NCBI GenBank assembly: GCA_964553885.1
Contig: CAZKLP010000001.1
Location: forward strand, 1-43,227
Direction: 5' to 3'
Length of the DNA stretch: 43,227 nt
DNA from: JACPHB01 sp964553885
Lineage (GTDB): Bacteria > Patescibacteriota > Minisyncoccia > UBA10092
Position 1 is the first letter of the stretch, and every line of letters begins with the position of its first letter. Position numbers and translations under genes: made by a program. Of the stretch, positions 30,236 to 37,326 are shown piece after piece. Below the pieces are notes generated by a model. The model saw only the letters and a program-made list of their open reading frames with translations, did not search any database and had not been told where the DNA came from.

Positions 30236-31447
30236 TTATTTTACAACTCTTTGTTTCTTTTGAAAAGAAATCGCGAACCTGTGGGCTTCGTTTCTGGTTT
30301 GTTGAAGAATTATTTTAGAAGAAATCAATAATTTTTTAACCGATGGTTTCACGTTTGTAAAAACCAATTTATCGCCGCCGTAAGCACGTCCGCTGTGCCC
30401 CAAAGTTTTGGCAATTCCGACAATAGGAACAAAAATATTAAGTTCTGACAAAACTTTTTTGGTTCGCGCGACCTGATTTTTTCCGCCGTCAATTAAAACA
30501 ATATCCGGCATCGGCCATTCTTTGTGATTGAAACGCCGTCTGATAATTTCCTCAAGCATAACCAAGTCATCAAAATTACTTTCAACGCTTTTTATCTTAA
30601 AAAGACGATACTCTCTGTTATCAGCTCTACCACCAGAAAAAACTACCATCGCGCCAACCGGTTCTTTCCCTCCAAAGTGTGAAATATCGTACCCTTCTAT
30701 TCTTTGCGGCGCCAAACTCAAAAATTTATTCGCCGTAATCAAAGCTACGTCTTCCATATGCTTTAACGCGAAAATCTTCTCCGGATTTTCCTTTTTCAGT
30801 TCTTTAAACAAACGCTTGTGTTCGCCTTTGAAAAAAAGCGTTAAGTTTCTTATATTCTTTTGGTAATCTTTTTTAGAAATCGCGCCAACACAAACTCCCG
30901 GGCATAAACCGATTTGATAATCAAAACAAGGTTTTCCTTGATTGGGTCGACAATTGCTAAATGGAAAAATCTTACGCGCTAAATTTAATGCCGTTTTAAG
31001 AATTCTATAACTTTGATACGGCCCAAAGACTAAACCGCCGCATATCTGTCCTCGAGGACTCATGTGCGGATAGATATATTTTTTAACTTCTCTTCCGCGG
31101 GCAATAAATATTTTCGGATAGTCGCCATTAGAAATCACAAGATAAACGAATGAACGATCGTCTTTTTCTTTAATATTGTATTTTGGCAAATATTTTTTAA
31201 TCGCGTTAGCTTCCAAAATAACCGCTTCAAGAACGCTATTGGTTTTTTTAAACGAAATATTATCGGCCTCGCGAACCATTTCAGAAATTCGCGGGTCTTT
31301 AACGCGAAAGTAACTTGAAATCCTTTTTTTAAGCGACCCGGCCTTCCCGACATAAATTCTTTTCCCATTTTTAGAAAACCAATAAATACCCGGACTATTC
31401 GGGAATTTCTTTGATTTTTTTAGTAATTTTTTTTTAACTTTATCCAT
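30236..31447 (-). CDS. uvrC: Excinuclease subunit C, short form
   Basis: UvrC makes both incisions in nucleotide excision repair. The N-terminal GIY-YIG domain (SPGIYWFSKNGKRIYVGKAGSLKKRISSYF) and the C-terminal RNase H-like nuclease (YDISHFGGKEP, DIVLIDGGKNQ, TRNEAHRFAI, with the expected Asp, Asp and His) are present, as is the Cys cluster CFDYQIGLCPGVC. At 403 residues (normal about 600) it lacks the helix-hairpin-helix DNA-binding end and has no clear UVR motif between the nuclease domains. A palindrome-coded insert (residues about 127-137) sits before FGPY. It overlaps uvrA by 8 nt. Confidence 0.92.
   Translation of the reverse strand: MDKVKKKLLKKSKKFPNSPGIYWFSKNGKRIYVGKAGSLKKRISSYFRVKDPRISEMVREADNISFKKTNSVLEAVILEANAIKKYLPKYNIKEKDDRSFVYLVISNGDYPKIFIARGREVKKYIYPHMSPRGQICGGLVFGPYQSYRILKTALNLARKIFPFSNCRPNQGKPCFDYQIGLCPGVCVGAISKKDYQKNIRNLTLFFKGEHKRLFKELKKENPEKIFALKHMEDVALITANKFLSLAPQRIEGYDISHFGGKEPVGAMVVFSGGRADNREYRLFKIKSVESNFDDLVMLEEIIRRRFNHKEWPMPDIVLIDGGKNQVARTKKVLSELNIFVPIVGIAKTLGHSGRAYGGDKLVFTNVKPSVKKLLISSKIILQQTRNEAHRFAISFQKKQRVVK
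31038..31069. repeat. Palindrome inside uvrC, related to the one in uvrA
   Basis: CCGCATATCTGTCCTC and GAGGACTCATGTGCGG are imperfect inverted halves joined at CTCGAG. Sixteen central and outer bases match the perfect 36-bp palindrome of uvrA. It encodes SPRGQICGG before the conserved FGPY. Confidence 0.85.
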
Positions 31448-34028
31448 TCAAAACTTTTTTAAGATATTGGCCGGTGTATGAGTTTTTATTTTTCGCGACT
31501 TCTTCCGGCGTGCCGCAAGCGACAACTTTACCGCCTCTATTGCCTCCTTCCGGCCCCAAATCAATAACATAATCGGCGCACTTTATAACGTGCAGATTAT
31601 GTTCAATTACTACAACCGTATTGCCTCTTTTTATCAACTCATCTAAAACTTTCAAAAGCATTTTAATGTCTTCAAAATGAAGCCCTGTCGTCGGCTCATC
31701 CAAAAGAAAAAGAGATCGGCGGTTCATCGGGCGGGCTAAGTGCTTTGCCAGTTTAATTCTCTGCGCTTCGCCTCCGGAAAGCGTCGTTGCCGACTGTCCA
31801 AGCCGAATATATCCCAAACCCACCTGGTTTAAGACCTTTAACTTATCGGAAATCATATAAATATCTTCAAAAATATTAAGCGCTTCTTCAACGGTCAGGT
31901 TCAAAATATCGGAAATGTTTTTGTTTTTATACTTTACTTCAAGAGTTTCATTATTGAATCTTTTTCCGCGGCAGACGTCGCAGGTAACTAAAACCGGCGG
32001 CAAAAAGTGCATTTCAATCAGTTTATGGCCGGCGCCCTCGCAGGCCTCGCATCGGCCGCCCGGCCGGTTGAAAGAAAACCGCGAAATACCATAGCTTCTT
32101 TCTTTTGCTTCCGGAAGCGAGGCGAACAAGTCACGAATGGGCGAAAACACACCGGTGTAGGTCGCGGGATTGGAACGCGGCGTCCGGCCGATTGGCGATT
32201 GGTCTACTTCTATCACCCCATCAAGATATTCAAAACCTAAAACTTTCGCGACTCCTTCCGTTTCTCTATTAATATGATCAATTCCCCTTCTTGTGCCTTT
32301 CTTTAAAATATCAAAAACCAAGGTTGATTTTCCGCTTCCCGAAACGCCGGTAATGCAAACAAAACGCCTTAACGGAATATCAACATTTATGTTTTTTAAA
32401 TTATTGGCCGTCGCGCCGATTATTTTTATTTTCTCATTTGAGTTCTTTCTCCGAAGTTCCGGAATGGCAATTTTTTCCTCGCCTTTAAGATATTTTAATG
32501 TTAGTGAATTTCTTGCTGTCGTTGACCGCAAATCTGTCCTCGAGGACAGATTTGCGGTCGCTGGTTTTATTAAGTATGGTTTTTTCTTAGAAAGTATTTC
32601 CCATGTTTCTCCAGCAATAACCACTTCGCCGCCATGCCGTCCCGGCCCGGGGCCGAGATCAACAAAAAAATCCGATTCTCTTATTGTCCTTTCGTCATGC
32701 TCAACAACAATCACGGTATTGCCCAAATCGCGCAAATCTTTAAGAGTTTTTAAAAGTTTTTCGTTGTCCCTTTCGTGCAATCCTATGGTCGGCTCGTCTA
32801 AAACATAAAGCGTCCCCGAAAGTTTGGAACCGATTTGCGACGCGAGGCGGATTCTTTGCGACTCGCCGCCCGATAATGTCCCCGCTTCTCTGTTTAAAGC
32901 TATGTATTCAAGGCCGACTTCAAGCAAAAATCCCAGGCGGGAAATAATTTCTTTTATGACTACCTTGGCGATTTCTTTTTCGCTTGATTTTAACTTATCT
33001 TCGTATTCAACAAAAAATTCATACACTTTATCAATCGGCAAGCTCGTAATATCGTTTATATTTTTTCCGCCAACCTTGACCGAAAGCGTTTCTTTTTTAA
33101 GCCGCGTGCCGCGGCATTTGGGACACGGCGTGTCGCTATAAATAAATTCTCGGCCCAAGCCGTGGCAATTTTCACAAGCACCGTAAGGACTGTTAAAAGA
33201 AAACAGCCGGGGCTCAATTTCCGAAAACGCGAAATCATCTTTGGGACAAGACCATTTTGAAGACAAAAGAATTTCTTTACCCTGAGCCTTGTCGATGGGC
33301 TTGTCTTTTTCAAAAATAGCGCCGACCAATCCTTCGCCGTATTCAAGAGCCGTATCAAACGCTTCGGCAACCCGGGAAACATCATTTGGCAAAACCTTAT
33401 CAACCACCAAATCAATGTTGTGGGCTTTATAACGAGACAATTTTATGCGTTCGTGAAGCGAATGAAATTTGCCTCCAATTCTTACCTGTGAAAATCCATC
33501 ATTTAATAAATCATAAAGCAGTTGGTAATATTCGCCTTTGCGGCCGCGGACTATCGGCGCCAATATGGTAATGGGTTTTCCCTCAGCTAACTCAATAGTA
33601 GCGTCAACCATTTCTTGGGACGAAAGTTTTTTAATTTCGCCGCCGCAATTTGGACAAAACGGCTTTCCAAGCCGCGCGAATAAGACACGCATGTAATCAT
33701 AGATTTCGGTTAGCGTCGCCACCGTTGAACGCGGGTTATGCGAATGTCCTTTCTGGTCAATGGCAATAGCCGGAGAAAGGCCGGTGATTTCTTCAACGTC
33801 GGGCGCGTCCATTTGACCCAAAAATTGCCTCGCGTAAGGCGAAAGCGATTCCACGTAACGCCTTTGGCCTTCGGCAAAAATCGTGTCAAAGGCAAGCGAT
33901 GACTTGCCGCTTCCGGATACGCCGGTAAAAACTATTAATTTGTTTTTCGGTAGCTCAAGATCAATATTTTTCAGGTTATGTACCTTGGCTCCTTTTATTA
34001 TTATTTTATCATTCATATTTTTATCCAC
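31440..34028 (-). CDS. uvrA: Excinuclease subunit A
   Basis: The 862-residue damage-recognition ATPase. First ATP site GVSGSGKSSLAFD, zinc modules CPNCGG and CENCHG...CPKC, the first signature LSGGESQRIRLASQIG and Walker B YVLDEPTIGLH; second ATP site GVSGSGKSTLVFD, the zinc module CEACEGAG...CDVC, the second signature LSGGEAQRIKLAKHL and LLDEPTTGLHFED. It is slightly shorter than the usual 940. Residues about 490-502 are translated from a perfect 36-bp palindrome inserted between SKK and NSLT, where other UvrA proteins go straight into a conserved loop. An ATG 12 nt downstream is an alternative start. Confidence 0.96.
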   Translation of the reverse strand: MDKNMNDKIIIKGAKVHNLKNIDLELPKNKLIVFTGVSGSGKSSLAFDTIFAEGQRRYVESLSPYARQFLGQMDAPDVEEITGLSPAIAIDQKGHSHNPRSTVATLTEIYDYMRVLFARLGKPFCPNCGGEIKKLSSQEMVDATIELAEGKPITILAPIVRGRKGEYYQLLYDLLNDGFSQVRIGGKFHSLHERIKLSRYKAHNIDLVVDKVLPNDVSRVAEAFDTALEYGEGLVGAIFEKDKPIDKAQGKEILLSSKWSCPKDDFAFSEIEPRLFSFNSPYGACENCHGLGREFIYSDTPCPKCRGTRLKKETLSVKVGGKNINDITSLPIDKVYEFFVEYEDKLKSSEKEIAKVVIKEIISRLGFLLEVGLEYIALNREAGTLSGGESQRIRLASQIGSKLSGTLYVLDEPTIGLHERDNEKLLKTLKDLRDLGNTVIVVEHDERTIRESDFFVDLGPGPGRHGGEVVIAGETWEILSKKKPYLIKPATANLSSRTDLRSTTARNSLTLKYLKGEEKIAIPELRRKNSNEKIKIIGATANNLKNINVDIPLRRFVCITGVSGSGKSTLVFDILKKGTRRGIDHINRETEGVAKVLGFEYLDGVIEVDQSPIGRTPRSNPATYTGVFSPIRDLFASLPEAKERSYGISRFSFNRPGGRCEACEGAGHKLIEMHFLPPVLVTCDVCRGKRFNNETLEVKYKNKNISDILNLTVEEALNIFEDIYMISDKLKVLNQVGLGYIRLGQSATTLSGGEAQRIKLAKHLARPMNRRSLFLLDEPTTGLHFEDIKMLLKVLDELIKRGNTVVVIEHNLHVIKCADYVIDLGPEGGNRGGKVVACGTPEEVAKNKNSYTGQYLKKVLNG
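32524..32559. repeat. Perfect 36-bp palindrome inside uvrA
   Basis: The half-site GACCGCAAATCTGTCCTC is followed by its exact reverse complement; there is no loop. It is read in frame (LSSRTDLRSTT). The centre CCTCGAGG and flanks match a second copy in uvrC. Confidence 0.95.
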
Positions 34029-34040
34029 AACTTATCACCA

Positions 34041-34069
34041 AAACTATCGATTCTTAGAATCGATAGTTT
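34041..34069. repeat. 29-bp palindrome covering the end of uvrB
   Basis: AAACTATCGATTCT and AGAATCGATAGTTT are exact inverted copies around one base. The palindrome encodes the last residues of UvrB (TIDSKNR) and its TAG stop. No T-run follows, so it is not a standard terminator; uvrA begins 13 nt beyond it. Confidence 0.9.
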
Positions 34070-35885
34070 GATCTAAAAGATCTTCAACGCTTTTAATAAT
34101 GCCCTTAGGGATTATGCCGTGTTTTTTATTGTAGGCCAATTGAATCTCGCGGCGACCGTTGGTCTGCCTTATCGCCTCTTTAAGAGAGCCTGTTAAACTA
34201 TCGGCGTATAGAATAACTTTACCGTTTATATTTCTTGCCGCCCGGCCCATCGTTTGAATAAGCGAAACATCAGAGCGTAAAAACCCTTCTTTGTCGGCGT
34301 CTAAAATAGCAACCAGCGACACTTCCGGAAAATCAAGCCCTTCGCGCAAAAGATTAATGCCGACCAAAACATCAAAATCGCCTCTTCTGAAATCGGTTAA
34401 AATTTGGGCACGCTCCAGAGTTTTTATGTCGCTATGGATATATTTCGCTTTAATGCTGCGCGCCAATAAAAATTCCGAAAGTTCTTCGGCCATTTTTTTG
34501 GTTAAAGTCAAAGCTAAAACTCTCTCTTTTAAAACCGCTCTTTTTTTAATTTCCTTAATTAAATCGTCTATCTGGCTTATTTTATTTTTAATGTTGAAAA
34601 CCGGACGAATTTCAATCTCGGGATCAACCAAACCGGTCGGCCTGATTACGGCTTCAACTATTTTTTTAGAATTTTTTACTTCAAAATCACCCGGAGTCGC
34701 CGACGTAAAAACTATCTGGCCCACGCGCTCTTCAAATTCCTTAAAGTTAAGCGGGCGGTTATCCATGGCCGAAGGCAATCTGAAACCGTGCTGGACTAAA
34801 ATTCTTTTGCGGCTCTGATCGCCAGCGTACATTCCCCGAATCTGCGGTACGGCAATGTGAGATTCGTCAACGATAGTCAAGAATTTTTCCGGAACACCAA
34901 AATATTCCAAAAGGGTTGACGGCGCTTCTCCCGCCAGTTTTCCCGACAAATGGCGGGAATAATTTTCAACGCCATGGCAGTAGCCGATGGTTTTTATCAT
35001 TTCCAAATCATACTTGGTTCTGCGTTCAAGCCGCTCGGCTTCAAGCAGTAAACCGGATTTTGTTAAATGCGCCAATTTTTCTTTAAGCTCCGCTTTAATG
35101 TCTTTCATGGCGCGTTCTCTTTCCGGTTCGGTTGAAATAAAGTGCTTGGGCGGAAAAATAATCAGCTCTCTCTGCGGAATAAATTTGTTGCCTTCTTTAT
35201 CAAAATAATTAACAAGCGCTATACACTTGACTTTCTGATCTTTCAGTTCCACGCGATAAATAATTTCTTCACTCGCTGGCATAATTTCAAAAATATCGCC
35301 GCGGACGCGGAAAGCGCCTCGTTCGAGCGACCCCGACGTTCTTTCAAAATGAATTTTCACCAGTTGGCGAATTAGGTCGCCTCTCGTAATTGGCTTATCT
35401 ATTTGTAAATTAAGCGTCGCTCCAAAATATGTTTCCGGAACGCCGAGATTGTAAATACAGGAAACCGAAGCGACAATAATAACGTCTTTTCTTGTCATTA
35501 AGGCACTGGTGGCAAAATGGCGCAGACGATCAATTTCCTCGTTTATCATTGCTTCTTTATCTATATATGTATCGGTTACGGGAATATAGGCCTCCGGCTG
35601 GTAGTAATCGTAGTAAGAAACGAAGTAGCAAACCTTGTTTTTTGGAAAAAAGTTTTTGTATTCGGAGTAAAGCTGGGCGGCCAAAGTTTTATTGGGCGCT
35701 ATAACTAAAATCGGCTTGCCGATTTTTTCTATGACATTTGCCATAATAAACGTTTTGCCGCTTCCGGTTACGCCGCGAAGCGCCTGATAGCGGTTTCCCG
35801 TTTTAATACTTTCTATAATTTCTCTTATAGCATTCGGTTGATCGCCCGCCGGTTTAAATTGTGATACGAGTTTAAACTTAGACAT
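34044..35885 (-). CDS. uvrB: Excinuclease subunit B, lacking the UVR domain
   Basis: UvrB verifies damage and loads UvrC. The 613-residue protein has Walker A GVTGSGKTFIMA, the DNA-threading beta-hairpin YYDYYQPEAYIP, YSRHLSGKLAGEAP, the DESH motif and the helicase motifs QTMGRAARN and LTKKMAEELSEFL. It ends at KKHGIIPKGIIKSVEDLLDQTIDSKNR, exactly where other UvrB proteins continue with a linker and the C-terminal UVR coiled coil that binds UvrC, so that domain is absent. The last codons and TAG stop lie in a palindrome. It heads the uvrB-uvrA-uvrC operon behind a good promoter and a leader hairpin. Confidence 0.95.
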   Translation of the reverse strand: MSKFKLVSQFKPAGDQPNAIREIIESIKTGNRYQALRGVTGSGKTFIMANVIEKIGKPILVIAPNKTLAAQLYSEYKNFFPKNKVCYFVSYYDYYQPEAYIPVTDTYIDKEAMINEEIDRLRHFATSALMTRKDVIIVASVSCIYNLGVPETYFGATLNLQIDKPITRGDLIRQLVKIHFERTSGSLERGAFRVRGDIFEIMPASEEIIYRVELKDQKVKCIALVNYFDKEGNKFIPQRELIIFPPKHFISTEPERERAMKDIKAELKEKLAHLTKSGLLLEAERLERRTKYDLEMIKTIGYCHGVENYSRHLSGKLAGEAPSTLLEYFGVPEKFLTIVDESHIAVPQIRGMYAGDQSRKRILVQHGFRLPSAMDNRPLNFKEFEERVGQIVFTSATPGDFEVKNSKKIVEAVIRPTGLVDPEIEIRPVFNIKNKISQIDDLIKEIKKRAVLKERVLALTLTKKMAEELSEFLLARSIKAKYIHSDIKTLERAQILTDFRRGDFDVLVGINLLREGLDFPEVSLVAILDADKEGFLRSDVSLIQTMGRAARNINGKVILYADSLTGSLKEAIRQTNGRREIQLAYNKKHGIIPKGIIKSVEDLLDQTIDSKNR

Positions 35886-35896
35886 ACAGCTAAACG

Positions 35897-35919
35897 CCCC
35901 CGTTTTAAAATGCTGGGGG
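35897..35919 (-). promoter_or_regulatory. Leader hairpin upstream of uvrB
   Basis: The uvrB leader contains CCCCC-(13)-GGGGG, ending about 11 nt before the ATG. It could affect ribosome access or mRNA stability. No Shine-Dalgarno sequence is seen. Confidence 0.5.
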
Positions 35920-35944
35920 GTAAGTGATTTATTTAATTGCCTTA

Positions 35945-35972
35945 ATTATACTAAATCTTAGTAAATTGTCAA
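35945..35972 (-). promoter_or_regulatory. Promoter of the uvrB-uvrA-uvrC operon
   Basis: The minus strand reads TTGACA (35967-35972), a 16-bp spacer and TATAAT (35945-35950), a near-consensus housekeeping promoter. No LexA-like palindrome is evident around it, so induction by DNA damage is not supported by the sequence. Confidence 0.8.
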
Positions 35973-35982
35973 ATTTAAAAAT

Positions 35983-36004
35983 AAAAAAACCGCCTATTGG
36001 CGGT
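35983..36004 (-). terminator. Terminator after the unknown gene at 36015
   Basis: ACCGCC-TATT-GGCGGT (35989-36004) is followed in the gene direction by a run of T. It separates the unknown gene from the uvr operon promoter. Confidence 0.85.
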
Positions 36005-36014
36005 GAATTTTAAC

Positions 36015-36572
36015 TTATCTTTCATTTGGCTTTCTAGGGCCGTTAACTCCCGAAATCCCGCAACGAAGCCAAACTGCTTTAATTTTCTCCGATTTAATTT
36101 CCATCGGCGGCATAATAACTAAATACTTATCGCAATCGTAAGTTTTCATATCTTGTTTTTTTATCGCTTCAGAAATAAAGCCGTCAATAAATTCAAAACC
36201 TTTAATATTAACGAAGCCCATTCCATAATCCACAAAGATAACCATCTTATCGGAAAAAGGAGAAAGCGCTTTTAATTCTTTGAACTGTAAACTATTAATT
36301 GCCATTCCAAGAAGTTTGGCCCACTCTGTTTCTTTAATCACCGCGTCATTCGCGATTAATCTTTGTAAATAATTCTCGCAATTATCTCCTAAATTAGTTC
36401 TATCGCCCCAAAATCCACGCCTTACAAAGTCAACCGATTCTGCCGCTTCAATTGCAATCTTCAGGGTATCCGAATTGGGGTTTTTAACATATTCCTTCAC
36501 TTTAATTAAAAAAAATCCGAAACGCCACCCGCGCTCTTCGTCTCTCACAATGTCGGTTAATCCATCGCTCAT
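36015..36572 (-). CDS. Soluble protein of unknown function
   Basis: A 185-residue protein without membrane segment or signal peptide. It has an acidic and aromatic N-terminal part (RDEERGWRFGFFLIKVKEYV), a helical middle, and a beta-rich end with MVIFVDYGMGFVNIKGFEFIDGF and KYLVIMPPMEIKSEKIKAVWLRCG. I do not recognise the family. It has the best Shine-Dalgarno in the window (GGAGGTC, 36577-36583, seven bases before the ATG), and possible promoters with TTGACA at 36645-36650 and a TATAAT box near 36587-36594. It is a single-gene unit, divergent from the uracil-DNA glycosylase gene. Confidence 0.75.
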   Translation of the reverse strand: MSDGLTDIVRDEERGWRFGFFLIKVKEYVKNPNSDTLKIAIEAAESVDFVRRGFWGDRTNLGDNCENYLQRLIANDAVIKETEWAKLLGMAINSLQFKELKALSPFSDKMVIFVDYGMGFVNIKGFEFIDGFISEAIKKQDMKTYDCDKYLVIMPPMEIKSEKIKAVWLRCGISGVNGPRKPNER

Positions 36573-36674
36573 TTTTGACCTCCGATTATATATAAAAAGA
36601 ACAAAATCTAAAGTAGCTATAAATTAACACAAATTTATAAGCCATGTCAAATAGTAAAATTTTTAAGAAATATC

Positions 36675-36680
36675 TATAAT
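36675..36680 (+). promoter_or_regulatory. -10 box of the uracil-DNA glycosylase gene
   Basis: A perfect TATAAT ends 6 bp before the ATG. The position for the -35 has no good match. The start of transcription would coincide with the start codon, which suggests a leaderless message. Confidence 0.5.
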
Positions 36681-36686
36681 AATTCT

Positions 36687-37316
36687 ATGATGGAAAATCG
36701 GACTGAACAAATGAAAAAAATAAAAGACGAGGTTGTAAGCGCGAAAGATTCGCCGCTTTATAGTTTCCGCGTTAAAAACAAATATTTTCCGGTAATCGGC
36801 GAAGGAAGCCATAACGCCAAAATAATGTTTATCGGCGAGGCGCCGGGAAGAAACGAAGCGGAAACTGGCCGGCCATTTTGCGGGGCGTCTGGAAGAGTTT
36901 TAGACGAGCTTTTGCGATCAATCGATACAAAGCGCAGTGAAATCTACATAACCAACGTTGTTAAAGATCGCCCGCCTATGAACCGCGATCCAATGCCTAA
37001 CGAAATAGAATTTTACGCGCCATTTTTAGACCAGCAAATTGAAATAATAAAACCGGAAGTAATAGCAACGCTCGGCAGATTTTCCATGGCTTATATAATG
37101 AAAAAATTCGGCCTTGAATCCGAACTTTCCGCCCAAGGCAGATCCGCCTCTGGCGGAAAATCTATAAGTCAAATTCACGGGAAAGTTTTTACTGTTGAAA
37201 CTTCTTACGGCAATATTAAAATAATTCCATTGTATCACCCCGCCGTCGCTGTCTACGGCACAAACAAAGAAATCCTCAAAAAAGATTTTAAAGTTTTGAA
37301 GGAATTTATAAAATAA
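36687..37316 (+). CDS. Uracil-DNA glycosylase, family 4-like
   Basis: A 209-residue repair enzyme that removes uracil from DNA. Motif A is FIGEAPGRNEAETGRPFCGASGRVLDELL with the catalytic GEAPG-xx-E pattern, followed by YITNVVKDRPPMNRDP and motif B LYHPAVAVY near the C-terminus. The four Cys ligands of the iron-sulfur cluster usual in families 4 and 5 are not all evident: CGAS is present but the N-terminal Cys pair is lacking, so the cluster may be absent. Residues about 152-157 (RSASGG) come from an inserted palindrome just before the conserved ISQIHGK segment. It converges on typA, with 10 nt between stops. Confidence 0.85.
   Translation: MMENRTEQMKKIKDEVVSAKDSPLYSFRVKNKYFPVIGEGSHNAKIMFIGEAPGRNEAETGRPFCGASGRVLDELLRSIDTKRSEIYITNVVKDRPPMNRDPMPNEIEFYAPFLDQQIEIIKPEVIATLGRFSMAYIMKKFGLESELSAQGRSASGGKSISQIHGKVFTVETSYGNIKIIPLYHPAVAVYGTNKEILKKDFKVLKEFIK
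37143..37157. repeat. Palindrome inside the uracil-DNA glycosylase gene
   Basis: TCCGCC-TCT-GGCGGA, with flanking AGAT/ATCT extending the symmetry. It is nearly the same as the TCCGCC/GGCGGA palindrome at 11533-11547 between the transketolase genes. Confidence 0.85.
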
Positions 37317-37326
37317 ACATCCGACC

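Noticed and set aside
34929..34958. TCCCGCCA/TGGCGGGA inverted repeat inside uvrB
   Set aside because: It encodes YSRHLSGKLAGEAP, a conserved UvrB motif, so it is not an insertion; the pairing probably follows from codon choice.
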